DNA of 64,000 nucleotides, from NCBI RefSeq assembly GCF_013283195.1, contig NZ_JABEKT010000001.1, positions 656,795-720,794 of the forward strand, in the 5' to 3' direction. The translations under genes were made by a program, and so were the position numbers. The notes under the pieces were generated by a model, which was given only the letters and a program-made list of their open reading frames with translations, made no database searches and was not told the DNA's origin. The stretch comes from Ensifer adhaerens. Lineage in GTDB: Bacteria; Pseudomonadota; Alphaproteobacteria; Rhizobiales; Rhizobiaceae. Below are positions 50,403 to 60,270 of this stretch, piece by piece. Every line of letters begins with the position of its first letter. Position 1 is the first letter of the stretch.

Positions 50403-51149
50403 CTAGCGCCGGCGACCGATGGGAATGATCTCCGGTGTCGTTGCCTCGAACGGCCTGCCATCCCATCCGCCGAGCCATTGCTCGACGACGAGGCCTGCCT
50501 CATTCATCATCGAGACGAGGTCTTCGTGTGATGGGAAGGCGATCTTCGACTGCGCCGCGAAGGTGCGCCCGCCAGCGGCGATCCGATAAAACGTATCGTA
50601 TTCCACCAAACCGGTGTCGGGGTCGTGCCGGACATCGTTCCAGGCGAGCACGTCGCCCAATTCCGGATGGACGATCACGCGCTCGGACAAGGCCGGCGTC
50701 CATTCCTTCCATTCCTCGACGCGTGGATTTCGACTGTCGAAGATGAAATGTCCTTGCGGGGAGAGATGTGCGGCTATGGTCTTCAGAGCTGCAAGCTGAT
50801 CGTCTCGGGTGAGAAAGACCTGGAAAGCGTGGCCGCTGAGCAGCACCAGGTCGAAGGCCCCTCCAAGGCGGACGGTTCGCCCGTCGCCTTCAACCCAACG
50901 CACGCGGTCGCCGCCGGGCCGCTGCCTTGCGATATCAAGCATCGCGGCGGCCGGGTCGACGCCGACGACCCGTTTGCTGCCCTCTCGGGCGATTGCTGCT
51001 GCCAAAAGACCGGTGCCGCACCCGAGATCGAGGATCGAGGTGCGGCTAGCGGCCATAGTCTTGAGGTATTCGCTGTCGGCGGTCCAACCGTTCTCGATGT
51101 CGTAGAACTCGACAAGCTCCGGATTGTTATAGAGTTTGTCCGACGTCAT
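50403..51149 (-). CDS. Class I SAM-dependent methyltransferase
   Basis: A 248-residue methyltransferase with 'SILDLGCGTGLLAAAIAREG' (motif I) and 'VVGVDPAAAMLDIARQR' (motif II). The pattern 'NNPELVEFYDIENGWTADSE' at the N-terminus is common to small-molecule methyltransferases of unknown substrate. The start at 51149 is chosen because the frame to 51227 would overlap guaA; the ribosome site is weak. It lies 13 bp downstream of the guaA stop in the same direction. Confidence 0.85.
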   Translation of the reverse strand: MTSDKLYNNPELVEFYDIENGWTADSEYLKTMAASRTSILDLGCGTGLLAAAIAREGSKRVVGVDPAAAMLDIARQRPGGDRVRWVEGDGRTVRLGGAFDLVLLSGHAFQVFLTRDDQLAALKTIAAHLSPQGHFIFDSRNPRVEEWKEWTPALSERVIVHPELGDVLAWNDVRHDPDTGLVEYDTFYRIAAGGRTFAAQSKIAFPSHEDLVSMMNEAGLVVEQWLGGWDGRPFEATTPEIIPIGRRR

Positions 51150-51162
51150 CGAGAGGATCGGA

Positions 51163-52725
51163 TCATTCCCACTCGATCGTGCCGGGCGGCTTCGACGTGA
51201 CGTCGTAAACCACGCGGTTGATGCCACGGACCTCGTTGATGATGCGCGTTGCGGCGCGACCGAGGAATTCCATGTCGTAGTGGTAGAAGTCGGCGGTCAT
51301 GCCGTCGACAGAGGTGACGGCGCGAAGGGCACAGACGAACTCGTAGGTGCGGCCGTCGCCCATGACACCGACGGTCTGGACTGGAAGCAGGACTGCGAAG
51401 GCCTGCCAGATGGCGTCGTAGAGACCCGCCTTGCGGATTTCGTCGAGATAGATCGCATCGGCTTCGCGCAGGATCTCGAGCTTCTCGCGGCTGATGCCAC
51501 CCGGGCAACGGATGGCAAGGCCCGGACCCGGGAAGGGGTGGCGGCCGATGAAGCTGTCGGGCAGGCCGAGCTCGCGGCCGAGCACGCGGACTTCGTCCTT
51601 GAACAGTTCGCGCAGCGGTTCGACCAGCTGCATGTTCATGCGTTCCGGCAGGCCGCCGACATTGTGGTGCGACTTGATCGTCACCGACGGGCCGCCGGTG
51701 AAGGAGACGCTTTCGATGACGTCGGGATAGAGCGTGCCCTGGGCAAGGAAGTCCGCGCCGCCGAGCTTCTTTGCCTCTTCCTCGAACACCTCGATGAACA
51801 GGCGGCCGATGATCTTGCGCTTGGTTTCCGGATCGCTCTGGCCTTCGAGTTCGCCGATGAAGCGGTCGGAAGCGTCGACGTGCAGGAGGTGCAGGTTATA
51901 GTGCTCCTCGAACATGGCGACGACGTTCTTCGCCTCGTCCTTGCGCATCAGGCCGTGGTCGACGAGGATGCAGGTCAGCTGGTCGCCGACCGCCTCGTGG
52001 ATCAGCAGAGCCGCGACCGAACTGTCGACGCCGCCCGAAAGCGCGCAGATGACCTTCTTGTCGCCGACCTGCTTGCGGATCGCGTCCACCGCCTTGGCGC
52101 GGTAGGCCGACATCGACCAGTCGCCCTTGATGCCGGCGATCTTGTGCACGAAGTTGGCAATCAGCTTGGCGCCATCAGGCGTGTGCACCACTTCCGGATG
52201 GAATTGTACGGCGTAGTACTTGCGCTTCTCGTCGGCGATGAAGGCGAACGGGGCGTTCGCCGAGGTGGCGACGACTTCGAATCCTTCGGGGATCGCGGTG
52301 ACGCGGTCGCCATGCGACATCCACACCTGGTGGCGCGAGCCGAGCGACCAGACGCCGTCGAACAGCGCACAGTCCTTTTCGACTTCGAGGAAGGCGCGGC
52401 CGAACTCGCGGTGATGGCCGCTCTCGACCTTGCCGCCGAGCTGGGCGCAGATCGTCTGCTGGCCGTAGCAGATGCCGAACACCGGCAGGCCGGAATCGAA
52501 GATCACCTGCGGCGCGCGCGGCGAGCCGATGTCGAGGGTGGAGGCCGGGCTGCCGGAGAGAATGACGGCCTTCGGCTTCAGCCGCTGAAAACCTTCTTCC
52601 GCCGACTGGAACGGCACGATTTCGCAGTAAACACCGGATTCGCGTACGCGCCTGGCGATGAGCTGTGTCACCTGGCTGCCGAAGTCGACGATAAGAACGG
52701 TGTCGGGATGGGCTGTCTGGGTCAT
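51163..52725 (-). CDS. guaA: GMP synthase (glutamine-hydrolysing)
   Basis: The 520-residue enzyme converts XMP to GMP. The N-terminal glutamine amidotransferase has the catalytic Cys in '[16 protein letters not shown]' with His/Glu in '[14 protein letters not shown]'. The ATP-pyrophosphatase domain has the P-loop '[20 protein letters not shown]', and the C-terminus ends '[18 protein letters not shown]', the conserved GMP synthase dimer end. It is full length, with start ATG 52725. Confidence 0.98.
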   Translation of the reverse strand: MTQTAHPDTVLIVDFGSQVTQLIARRVRESGVYCEIVPFQSAEEGFQRLKPKAVILSGSPASTLDIGSPRAPQVIFDSGLPVFGICYGQQTICAQLGGKVESGHHREFGRAFLEVEKDCALFDGVWSLGSRHQVWMSHGDRVTAIPEGFEVVATSANAPFAFIADEKRKYYAVQFHPEVVHTPDGAKLIANFVHKIAGIKGDWSMSAYRAKAVDAIRKQVGDKKVICALSGGVDSSVAALLIHEAVGDQLTCILVDHGLMRKDEAKNVVAMFEEHYNLHLLHVDASDRFIGELEGQSDPETKRKIIGRLFIEVFEEEAKKLGGADFLAQGTLYPDVIESVSFTGGPSVTIKSHHNVGGLPERMNMQLVEPLRELFKDEVRVLGRELGLPDSFIGRHPFPGPGLAIRCPGGISREKLEILREADAIYLDEIRKAGLYDAIWQAFAVLLPVQTVGVMGDGRTYEFVCALRAVTSVDGMTADFYHYDMEFLGRAATRIINEVRGINRVVYDVTSKPPGTIEWE

Positions 52726-52819
52726 GTCGGGCCTTCAAACAAGCTTGATCATGGCGAGCCTTTAATCAAAGCCCGTCTTCTGCGCAACGATTAGATTGCA
52801 CCCGGACAATCCCGGCCTT

Positions 52820-53458
52820 TCAGAGCCGGATCTGTCCGGTGCCGATCGCAGTCTCGAGCCTGTCGATGACGTCGGCAAGCTTCTCGTCGATGACATGGAG
52901 ATATTCGGTCCAGTCGCTGACGTGCTTGAGCTCGGCCTTGCCGTCGGAAATGCCGCGAAGGGCAATGAGCGGGACCTGGAAAGACTGGCAGGCGCGCAAG
53001 ACCGCATAGGTCTCCATCTCCACCATGTCGGCGTCGATGCCGTCATAGGCGACACCGGAGACGATGTTGGCGCCGGTCGAAAGCCTCGCCTCCTTGACGC
53101 CGGGGATGCGCAGCGGCAGCGACACGATGGCCGGAAGATCGAGAAACGGCGTCGCCCCCTTTTCGAAGCCGAGTGCCGACGCGTCCATGTCGCGATAGCC
53201 GACCGATACCGCCTGATAGACTTCGGTCTGCTCGAGCCTGGCCGCACCCGCCGAACCGAGCGAGACGACAAGATCCGGGAGGCTGCCTTTGGCGGCAAGG
53301 CCGGCCAGCGTCTTCGTCAGGGTTACGGCGGCCTCGACCGGGCCGACGCCGGTCATCAGCGGTGCGATCCGCGCCTTCAGGTGCGGGCCATACTCGGCAT
53401 CGACAGCCATGACATAGAGAACCTTGCGGCCGGCGACGTCCTTCAGTGCAAAACTCAT
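52820..53458 (-). CDS. mtnN: 5'-methylthioadenosine/S-adenosylhomocysteine nucleosidase
   Basis: A 212-residue nucleosidase of the PNP/UDP family that cleaves MTA and SAH, recycling methylthio and SAM by-products. 'VVSLGSAGAARLEQTEVYQA' and 'DMVEMETYAVLRACQSFQVP' (VEMETYA with the catalytic Glu) are characteristic, as is 'ALRGISDGKAELKHVSDWTE' with the catalytic Asp. It overlaps the thioesterase gene by four bases (ATGA). Confidence 0.9.
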   Translation of the reverse strand: MSFALKDVAGRKVLYVMAVDAEYGPHLKARIAPLMTGVGPVEAAVTLTKTLAGLAAKGSLPDLVVSLGSAGAARLEQTEVYQAVSVGYRDMDASALGFEKGATPFLDLPAIVSLPLRIPGVKEARLSTGANIVSGVAYDGIDADMVEMETYAVLRACQSFQVPLIALRGISDGKAELKHVSDWTEYLHVIDEKLADVIDRLETAIGTGQIRL

Positions 53459-53907
53459 CCTTCGATATCCTCGCGTCCGCGGATCACCATCATCGTGCCG
53501 GTCATCGAGGCGATCAGCTTGGCAGGCCCGTCCGAGCGGATCGCGTAGCCGCGTCCGTCGGAGACGATGATCGTCGTGCCCGGCTTGGTGACTTCGCCGC
53601 GAAACAGGAAGCGCTCGCCGCGCCCTGGCGACAGGAGGTTGACCTTGAATTCGATCGTCAGGATCGAGGCATCCGGGTCGATGACCGAATAGGCGGCGTA
53701 GGTTCCAGCCGAATCGAGTGCCGCAGAAATCACCCCTGCATGCAGGAAGCCATGCTGCTGCGTCAGCTTTTCGTCGAAGGGAAGTTCGATCTCGACCGTG
53801 CCCTGCTCGACCAGCGTCAGTTCCGCGCCGATTGTTTTCATGGCGGCCTGTCTCGCGAAGCTTTCCCTTATGCGTCTACGGAAATCTGGGGGATCGCTGT
53901 CGTCCAT
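53455..53907 (-). CDS. PaaI-like hot-dog thioesterase
   Basis: A 150-residue hot-dog-fold protein with 'QHGFLHAGVISAALDSAGTY', the PaaI/YbaW signature with its catalytic Asp, and 'ILTIEFKVNLLSPGRGERFL'. It probably hydrolyses an acyl-CoA, maybe hydroxyphenylacetyl-CoA. Its stop overlaps the MTA/SAH nucleosidase start by four bases, so the two genes are translated together, though no metabolic link is obvious. Confidence 0.88.
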   Translation of the reverse strand: MDDSDPPDFRRRIRESFARQAAMKTIGAELTLVEQGTVEIELPFDEKLTQQHGFLHAGVISAALDSAGTYAAYSVIDPDASILTIEFKVNLLSPGRGERFLFRGEVTKPGTTIIVSDGRGYAIRSDGPAKLIASMTGTMMVIRGREDIEG

Positions 53908-53992
53908 CAGTCACCACGGCCCTGGTTGTAACGGAAGGCCCGTTGCCTTCCATATCGACGGACAGTGGCATGGCCGCACCGGTGCGACAAGC

Positions 53993-54445
53993 TCAATTCA
54001 TGAGGAAAATCGAGCCGTTGAGCACTGTCGCAAACGCCACCCAGGCGAGGTAGGGCAGGAACAGCAGCGCCGAAACGCGATCCCTGTTCCAGCTTGCGAC
54101 GATGACGCCGGCAACCGCGATCAACAGTGCGATGATGACGATCAGCGCCGAGGAGACGTCCTGCATGCCGAAGAACAGCGGTGACCAGAGAAAGTTGAGG
54201 AGCATCTGCGCCAGCCACAGGCGCATGGCCGCCGTGCGGCGATGGTCGAGAAACAACCGCGCGCCGACAAAGCCGATGATCACGTAGAGGATCGACCAGA
54301 CCGGGGCGAAGATCCAGTTGGGCGGATTGAAGGCAGGCTTTGCCAGAGCCTGATACCATTCGCCGGGAATGTTGTTGTAGCCGATGAGGAGCCCGAGACC
54401 GAGGACGGCCGCGATGAAGACTGCGTAGACGAGGGTTCTGTTCAT
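53993..54445 (-). CDS. tspO: TspO/MBR-family tryptophan-rich sensory protein
   Basis: A 150-residue membrane protein with five helices and the TspO Trp-rich motifs: 'WYQALAKPAFNPPNWIFAPV' and 'WSILYVIIGFVGARLF'. TspO binds tetrapyrroles and in rhizobia affects stress and nutrient responses. The start ATG 54445 is preceded by no strong ribosome site. It lies 85 bp upstream of the PaaI-like gene in the opposite-reading order; they are in the same direction. Confidence 0.93.
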   Translation of the reverse strand: MNRTLVYAVFIAAVLGLGLLIGYNNIPGEWYQALAKPAFNPPNWIFAPVWSILYVIIGFVGARLFLDHRRTAAMRLWLAQMLLNFLWSPLFFGMQDVSSALIVIIALLIAVAGVIVASWNRDRVSALLFLPYLAWVAFATVLNGSIFLMN

Positions 54446-54528
54446 GCGTCGACAGATAGAGCGCCTATCGGCGCTTTCCAGCATCGACTGCCGTTTCGAA
54501 GCGGCGAGGCGCTCCCTATATCTCTGCC

Positions 54529-55083
54529 ATGAAAAGCTTCCGCCGCATCGACATCCGTCCGGCCGGACCAGACGACGTCATGATGATCGCCTCCGTCATC
54601 GTCGAAACCTGGCGATCGACCTTTCGTGGGCTGATTTCCGACGCCTTCCTCGACGCCATGAGCATCGAGGAACAGGCGCTGCGTCATGCACGGCGCATGC
54701 GCGTTGCCGACGTCTTCCATCTGGCTGCGGTCGACATGAGCACCAACAGTGTGATCGGCTTTGCCAACTACGGCAAGGCCCGCTCGATGCCGCCGCGGTT
54801 CGATCGCGAACTCTATGCGCTTTATGTCTTGAAGGAGTTTCAACAGGCGGGCATAGGCTCGGCACTGGTGCGCAGTGTTGCAGCCCACTGCCGGGAGATG
54901 CGCGCGGCGTCGCTGTTTGCCTGGGTGCTTTCGAGCAACCCGAACCGGGCATTCTATGAGCACCTGGGTGCCGTCGCTGTCGGCCAGGGCCAGGTGAGCC
55001 TCGGCGGCGAGAACCACGACCAGACCGCCTATCGATGGGACAATCTGGCGAAGCTCGCCGGTGAAGACCGCTTTTCGGCCTGA
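54529..55083 (+). CDS. GNAT-family N-acetyltransferase
   Basis: A 184-residue acetyltransferase: 'ALYVLKEFQQAGIGSALVRS' is the acetyl-CoA-binding loop (QxxGIG), 'FAWVLSSNPNRAFYEHLGAV' is the C-terminal motif. The pattern resembles peptidoglycan- or ribosomal-protein-type acetyltransferases, but no substrate can be proposed. It starts at ATG 54529 and is divergent from TspO. Confidence 0.88.
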   Translation: MKSFRRIDIRPAGPDDVMMIASVIVETWRSTFRGLISDAFLDAMSIEEQALRHARRMRVADVFHLAAVDMSTNSVIGFANYGKARSMPPRFDRELYALYVLKEFQQAGIGSALVRSVAAHCREMRAASLFAWVLSSNPNRAFYEHLGAVAVGQGQVSLGGENHDQTAYRWDNLAKLAGEDRFSA

Positions 55084-55092
55084 CGCCTGCGG

Positions 55093-56184
55093 TCAGGACC
55101 GAGCGAGCCGGACGATATGCTGGTCCCAGGCGACGGGGTTTTCATGGTCCCTGAAGCGGCCGTCATAGGACGAAACGGCAAAACCGTGATCGGCGGCGGC
55201 GACACCAGCGGCGTCGGTCACGCGCTGTTGCTTCAGCACCGTGCCGGTGCGCGCGTCGAGCGTCACGGCAATGCCGCCCTTGGGCGAGGTGAGGCCGATC
55301 AAGCCCTCGTTCCGGTTCACGGCGATGGCGCCGACATAGTTGGCAAGCGCCGCGGTTGTGCTTTCGGGCAGCGACACGAAGGCAAGATCTTCGCCGTGGG
55401 AGAAATGGCCGACAAGCGGCGGCAGGTCATCGCGCGCGCCCTCATACTGGCAGGCAAACCAGATCTCGCCGTTCGGGCCGATATCGACATGGCGGGTGGA
55501 AAGCCGGCTGAGATCGGCAGGCAGTGTGTGCTTCTGGATCAGGGCGCCGGTCGCGGTGTCGACCAAGGTCAGGCTCGGTTCCATATGGTCGAGATTGAGC
55601 TTGGTCCGGCCGAAATCCGGATGGGTCTCGATGCCGCCATTGGCGATGGCGAGCAGCCGACCATCGGCGGAAAGCGTCATGTCGTGCGGGCCGATGCCAT
55701 AGGTCGGGAATTCACCGATGCGGGCAAAGGCACGGGTGCCGTCGTAGATGCCGATCATGCCGCGGTTGGCGGCAAAGTCGTTTTCGGTGGCGTAGAGCAG
55801 CCGGCCATCGGCGGAAAAGCAGCCATGGCCAAAGAAGTGCCGGCTTTCAGCGGCGGCAATGACCACCGGTTCGGCTTGGCCGTCGGTCGAAAGGATCATG
55901 GCATAGGTGCCGGGCCGGCGCGCGAAGGCCACCATCCGCTTGCTGGCGGCCGAATGGGCCATGCCGTGGGCACGTGCCGGAAGCACCGTGCGCTCTATGA
56001 TCGCGCCGGCCTCGGTCAGCGTGGCAACGCCGTAGCGTCCATCCGGGGCCATGAAGGCGGAAGCGAAGATGGCGTCGGTGCGCTCAAGGGCAAAGGCGCC
56101 GCGAGCCCCAAGCGTCGCTACCCAGGCGGCGCCGGCCATCTTGATGAAGTTGCGTCGGTCGATCAGACCCGTGGTGGCGCCCAT
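55093..56184 (-). CDS. DUF1513 protein with Tat signal, part of the periplasmic iron cluster
   Basis: A 363-residue protein with a twin-arginine signal (DRRNFIKMAG near residues 9-18) and a beta-propeller-like repeat structure ('FGHGCFSADGRLLYATENDF', 'GPHDMTLSADGRLLAIANGG'). DUF1513 proteins are regularly encoded with imelysins and di-heme oxidoreductases in iron-regulated clusters. ATG 56184 is chosen because GGCGGGA lies upstream and gives the shortest good Tat signal; 56202 is possible. It is separated from the rest of the cluster by corA. Confidence 0.85.
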   Translation of the reverse strand: MGATTGLIDRRNFIKMAGAAWVATLGARGAFALERTDAIFASAFMAPDGRYGVATLTEAGAIIERTVLPARAHGMAHSAASKRMVAFARRPGTYAMILSTDGQAEPVVIAAAESRHFFGHGCFSADGRLLYATENDFAANRGMIGIYDGTRAFARIGEFPTYGIGPHDMTLSADGRLLAIANGGIETHPDFGRTKLNLDHMEPSLTLVDTATGALIQKHTLPADLSRLSTRHVDIGPNGEIWFACQYEGARDDLPPLVGHFSHGEDLAFVSLPESTTAALANYVGAIAVNRNEGLIGLTSPKGGIAVTLDARTGTVLKQQRVTDAAGVAAADHGFAVSSYDGRFRDHENPVAWDQHIVRLARS

Positions 56185-56208
56185 GCCATTCCCGCCTGCC
56201 ATTTTACC

Positions 56209-56238
56209 GGACCGGCAGCGCAATTCCGCCGCCGGTCC
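56209..56238. terminator. Hairpin between corA and the DUF1513 gene
   Basis: GGACCGGC and GCCGGTCC form an 8-bp stem around a 14-base loop, with no T-tract. It may end corA transcription or simply reduce reading into the next gene. Confidence 0.4.
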
Positions 56239-56267
56239 TTATCGCTACGATGTAGCAGATTACGCGT

Positions 56268-57257
56268 TCAGAGCCAGCCCCGCCGCTTGAAGTAGAGGAA
56301 GGGCACGATCGCCGAAAGCACCATCAGCGCCAGGGCGTAAGGGTATCCGAACCGCCATTGCAGCTCGGGCATGATCTCGAAGTTCATGCCGTAAATCGAG
56401 GCAACCAGCGTCGGCGGCAGGAACACGACCGCGGCAACCGAAAAGATCTTGATGATCTGGTTCTGCTCCAGATTGATCAGGCCGAGGGTCGCGTCGAGCA
56501 GGAAGTTGATCTTGTTCGACAGGAACAGCGCGTGGTCGCCGAGCGATGTCGCATCGCGCTGAATCAGCTTGATCCGCTGCCGGCTTTCCTTTGCCGCCTT
56601 GCGCGGACCGATGCCTTCAAGCGCGACGTGATAGGCAACCAGGCGACCGATGCTGACGAGGCTTTCGCGCACGATCGTCAACAGGTCGCCCTTCTGGCCG
56701 ATCTGCTCGATCAGCGACTGCAGGTCGCGCGTTTTCTTGGTGGCGCTGGCATTGGTCTTGCGGAACACGTCACGCGAAATGCCGTCAACCTCGCTGCCGG
56801 CCCGCTCTAGCGCGTCGGCGGTACGGTCGATCATCGCTTCGAGAAGGCCCAGCATCACCAGTTCGCCCGACTCGCAAGCCTGGCCGTTGGCTTTCTGCAA
56901 CCGGTTGGCATAGGTCTGGAACGGCTTCGGATCGGCGTGGCGCACGGTCACGAGCGTCGCGCCCTTGACGATGAAGGTCACGGGAACCTTGACCGGATAA
57001 TCGCTGTCGAGCTTGGCGACCGCCGTCATGGTCATGAACTGGGCGCCGTCTTCCTGGTAGAGCCGGTCGGACAGCTCGATTTCCTGCATTTCGTCACGGG
57101 TCGGGATCTCGATACCGAGCTGGCCCTGGACCAGCCGGGTCTCTTCCACGGACGGGTTGAGCAGATCGTACCAGATGACCTGAGACGGCGAGGCGAGGCC
57201 GTCGAGCATATCGACGAGCACGAGGTGGCTGTTCTGGCTTTTGTAAATGCGCAGCAT
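56268..57257 (-). CDS. CorA-family magnesium/divalent cation transporter
   Basis: A 329-residue protein with a large cytoplasmic N-terminal domain (about 1-260) and two C-terminal membrane helices joined by the CorA filter motif 'YGMNFE'. The GMN tripeptide is the selectivity filter for hydrated Mg2+ or Co2+. The start at 57257 has GGAG six bases upstream; the longer frame to 57281 has none. It stands inside the imelysin/DUF1513 cluster, with 310 bp of non-coding DNA upstream. Confidence 0.95.
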   Translation of the reverse strand: MLRIYKSQNSHLVLVDMLDGLASPSQVIWYDLLNPSVEETRLVQGQLGIEIPTRDEMQEIELSDRLYQEDGAQFMTMTAVAKLDSDYPVKVPVTFIVKGATLVTVRHADPKPFQTYANRLQKANGQACESGELVMLGLLEAMIDRTADALERAGSEVDGISRDVFRKTNASATKKTRDLQSLIEQIGQKGDLLTIVRESLVSIGRLVAYHVALEGIGPRKAAKESRQRIKLIQRDATSLGDHALFLSNKINFLLDATLGLINLEQNQIIKIFSVAAVVFLPPTLVASIYGMNFEIMPELQWRFGYPYALALMVLSAIVPFLYFKRRGWL

Positions 57258-57567
57258 ATTGGGCTCCATAGGGCGAGTCATCCGACCGCCATGAAGCCCT
57301 GATCAATCAGGACCGAACGGTCGTGAGCATGAAGGCTCGACTTCGACTGTCGGGGTTCATTGCAAGTTGATCCTTGTGGTGAAACGTGCCCGCGAGAGCG
57401 GACACGGGGAGCGCTTTGCGCCCAAACGGGGGTATTGTCAACACCTCCAGAGCCGTGCGTCTTTTCAGGCGCGGAACGGACGCTGCGGCACGTTGAATCG
57501 CCGCATCTTTTTGGCCTTGGGTCGAAGACGATTTAAGCGAACATGCAGTCGGTCCAACGCTGCCTTC
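57258..57567. other. 310-bp gap upstream of corA
   Basis: No open reading frame, no T-tracted terminator and no recognised riboswitch was seen. On the minus strand TTGACA (57441-57436) is a candidate corA -35 box with no good -10. The Mg2+-responsive M-box was considered and not supported. Confidence 0.5.
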
Positions 57568-58692
57568 TCAGTCGCCGTCGGCAAAGGAGAAGCCGGCGCC
57601 AAGGCCGATGGCGCCGCCGAAATCCCTGTTCAGCCGGCCGAGCAGATCGGCGGTGTTGAGGGTCAGAAAATCGAGCTTGGCGCGGCTCTTGTCGTCGGCA
57701 ATCGCATCAGCGATCGGACCGTCGATGGTCTGCGAGATGCCGATCACCGACTTGAAGACGAAGTCCGCCGACCCGGCGACAGAACGACTGTCCTCGGGCA
57801 GCAGGCTTTCCATGTCGGCCACGTCGAACAGGGTCTTGAGGCCGGCGAAGTTGGCGGCGATCGAGGGCATGGTGTTTTGCGACCGCCAGTAGATCGCCGA
57901 CTTCGGATGACCCTTGTCCGGCGCGCCGTCGACCGTTCCGGCATAAAACGGCTTCAGCCGCTGGTCTTTCACCATCTCTACGCCGTGCACGAAAATGCCG
58001 AGCAGCTCGGTTGCCGCTTCCTTGCTGTCGCGAAACTCAGGGTTTCCTGGGCCGGGCTTCTTCCAGGCCGCCTGGATGCCGTCGGGCTTTTGCCATTCCG
58101 CCAGGAACTCGTTGGCAATCATGTTGAGGTTCTGCGCGATCGCCACGCCGTAACGGCAGCGGAAGTCGCCTTCCTTGCTTGCCAAGACCTCGGAGCCGTT
58201 GCCGTAGAGCACATATTCCAGTGCGCCCAGCCCTTGCGCCGCGACGCTCTTGCCCTTGAGCGATGCAACGTCGGTCGCCGTCTCGTCCTTCTTGGCAAGA
58301 ATGGCCTGAACCTGCTTCAGGCCCGTACTCTTGCGGTCGGGGTAGAACAGAAAGCGCTCGAAACGGTTCTGCTCGAGTGCCGGGCCAAGGCGGATGATTT
58401 CGACCGTGGACCAGGCCTCTACCAGTTCGGAAAATGCGGCTTTCGCATTCTCCCTCGACGCCATCGACGGCGTTTCACAAAGGGCTGCCGATGCCTTCGT
58501 CAGCGCCGCGGTCTTGTCCGACAGGTTGCGGTAGCCGGGAATGATGAAGTCGTCGACCGCCTTCGCCATCACGGCCGGCACGGCAGCCTCGTTGACGACG
58601 CGCGGCGACAGCGCACTTCCTTCCTGCGCCATGGCGGGCAGGGATAGGGCGGTCAGCGCAAGGCCGAAGGCAAGCGAGGGCATGGGGGACAT
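57568..58692 (-). CDS. Imelysin-family iron-related protein lacking the motif histidine
   Basis: A 374-residue exported protein with a signal peptide ending PAMA (residues 1-22). It belongs to the imelysin (peptidase M75) superfamily but in place of the conserved GxHxxE motif it has GLGALE (154-159), so the His is Gly156. Imelysins bind iron in the periplasm. The start ATG 58692 overlaps the DHOR stop by one base (TGATG), so it is co-translated with it. Loss of the His suggests that it does not bind metal in the usual way. Confidence 0.88.
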   Translation of the reverse strand: MSPMPSLAFGLALTALSLPAMAQEGSALSPRVVNEAAVPAVMAKAVDDFIIPGYRNLSDKTAALTKASAALCETPSMASRENAKAAFSELVEAWSTVEIIRLGPALEQNRFERFLFYPDRKSTGLKQVQAILAKKDETATDVASLKGKSVAAQGLGALEYVLYGNGSEVLASKEGDFRCRYGVAIAQNLNMIANEFLAEWQKPDGIQAAWKKPGPGNPEFRDSKEAATELLGIFVHGVEMVKDQRLKPFYAGTVDGAPDKGHPKSAIYWRSQNTMPSIAANFAGLKTLFDVADMESLLPEDSRSVAGSADFVFKSVIGISQTIDGPIADAIADDKSRAKLDFLTLNTADLLGRLNRDFGGAIGLGAGFSFADGD

Positions 58693-60233
58693 CAAAGGGA
58701 CTCCAGGAATGCGATGAGGTCACGGCGGTCGCGCGTGGGTAGGCGGGCGAAGGCGTCGCGGGCAGCCTGCCCTTCGCCGCCGTGCCAGAGGATGGCTTCC
58801 GTAAAATTACGGGCGCGCCCGTCGTGAAGCAGATAAGTATGACTGCTGACAGTTTTCGTCAGGCCGACGCCCCAGAGCGGCGGCGTGCGCCACTCGCTGC
58901 CGCTTGCGCTGCCCACGGCCTGGCCATCGGCAAGGCCTTCGCCCATGTCGTGCAACAGGAAATCGGAATAGGGCCAGATCAGTTGAAACGCCTGGGCCTT
59001 GTGACCGGCATCTCGGCGCGTCACGAATTTCGGCGTATGGCAGGCGGTGCAGCCGATGTCGTAGAAAACCTGCTTGCCGCGCAAAGTCTTGGGAAAGCTC
59101 GCCTGGCGGCGAGCAGGAACGGCGAGGTTGGCGGTGTAGAAAGTCACGAGACCAAGCACCGGATCAGGCGCCTCGACCGTGCCAAGGCGTGCTTGCACGC
59201 CAGTGGGCATGGCAAGGCAGGCGGTCTGCGCCTGGGTGCAGTCACCGTGGCTACGGTCGGCGTCCGGCGTCGACAGGCCGATGTCGGACGCGAAGGCATC
59301 CGCTGTCTGCTGCCGTATCGTCGGGTTTTGCGCCTTCCAGCCGAAACGGCCGAGCATGATGTTGCCGGTGTCGCCGTCGCGGGCAAGCGCCGCACGTCCG
59401 CTGATGCCGTCGCCGTCACGATCGTCGGGATCGGCGCCCGCCAGGATGTCGGCCTCGTGAATGGCTTCGATCAGCCCGAGACCGATCATCTGTGGTGCCA
59501 CGCGAGGAGAGAGCGTCGTTGTCGGGTCGAGATCGCCATAACCGAGCTCAGTCACCGTGTAGGTTGGCTTGCGCAGGAAGACGAGTTCGCCGTCGGCCAA
59601 TGTCACCGGCAGCTCCGAGTAGGTCATTTTCATCTGACCTTCCGCAGCAAGCCCCGGAACCGCGCTATCCTGCAGCTGGCCACCATAGACGGGATCGGGA
59701 AAGTTCGGCAGATCGTAGTTGGCCACCATCTCGCGCTCGCGCTCATTGCTTGGCGCGCGCGCCAGACGGTAGAGCATCGATGTGCCGTCAGGCGAGCCCT
59801 CCGGCGGACGGCCACGCCCATCGCGCGGATGACAGCTTTCACAGGCCCGGGCGTTGTAGAGCGGCCCCAATCCATCCGACGCCTGGGTCGAGGAGGGCGA
59901 TGACACCCAGAGTTTCTCGAAGAGCGCATCGCCGAGCTTGAAGGCTTCCTCGTCCGAGAAGGGAAGATTGGCGGAAAACAGCGTGAAGCTGTCCTGGTCG
60001 ACGGGGGCGATCGAGGTGCCGGCGCCACCGGACATTGCTTCGTATCGTTCGGCTTTGGAGAAGTCGGTCGTTGGCCGGACGATGGTTTCGACACGGCTGC
60101 GGTCGGATTCGGAAAGGTCGTCGCGCGTCCGTGGCAGGTTGGAGGCGTCGTCGGACGCTGCAACGGATGTTGCAAGCAGGCAGAGCAGCGCTGCGAGCTG
60201 TCGCGACAGGAATTGGACAGTCCGTGCATTCAT
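58692..60233 (-). CDS. Di-heme oxidoreductase (DHOR) family protein
   Basis: A 513-residue periplasmic c-type cytochrome with a signal peptide (residues 1-26, ending SVAA). Two heme-binding motifs are clear: CESCH at 131-135 and CTACH near residue 400. The DHOR (putative di-heme peroxidase/thiol oxidoreductase) family is encoded with imelysins in many proteobacteria; the electron donor is unknown, and a role in iron oxidation or reduction is inferred from this context. It is followed by the second imelysin with a one-base overlap. Confidence 0.93.
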   Translation of the reverse strand: MNARTVQFLSRQLAALLCLLATSVAASDDASNLPRTRDDLSESDRSRVETIVRPTTDFSKAERYEAMSGGAGTSIAPVDQDSFTLFSANLPFSDEEAFKLGDALFEKLWVSSPSSTQASDGLGPLYNARACESCHPRDGRGRPPEGSPDGTSMLYRLARAPSNEREREMVANYDLPNFPDPVYGGQLQDSAVPGLAAEGQMKMTYSELPVTLADGELVFLRKPTYTVTELGYGDLDPTTTLSPRVAPQMIGLGLIEAIHEADILAGADPDDRDGDGISGRAALARDGDTGNIMLGRFGWKAQNPTIRQQTADAFASDIGLSTPDADRSHGDCTQAQTACLAMPTGVQARLGTVEAPDPVLGLVTFYTANLAVPARRQASFPKTLRGKQVFYDIGCTACHTPKFVTRRDAGHKAQAFQLIWPYSDFLLHDMGEGLADGQAVGSASGSEWRTPPLWGVGLTKTVSSHTYLLHDGRARNFTEAILWHGGEGQAARDAFARLPTRDRRDLIAFLESL

Positions 60234-60245
60234 CGACTGAGGATC

Positions 60246-60270
60246 GGGCCGCGTTGTTGCGACGCGGCCC
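60246..60270. terminator. Hairpin between the first imelysin and DHOR genes
   Basis: GGGCCGCGT/ACGCGGCCC forms a perfect 9-bp stem in the 48-bp gap inside the operon. It lacks a T-tract on the minus strand. It may stabilise the upstream transcript or reduce read-through, giving more imelysin than downstream products. Confidence 0.5.

Noticed and set aside
57258-57567. Possible M-box (Mg2+) riboswitch upstream of corA
   Set aside because: No conserved M-box core or terminator/antiterminator pair was recognisable in the 310 bp.
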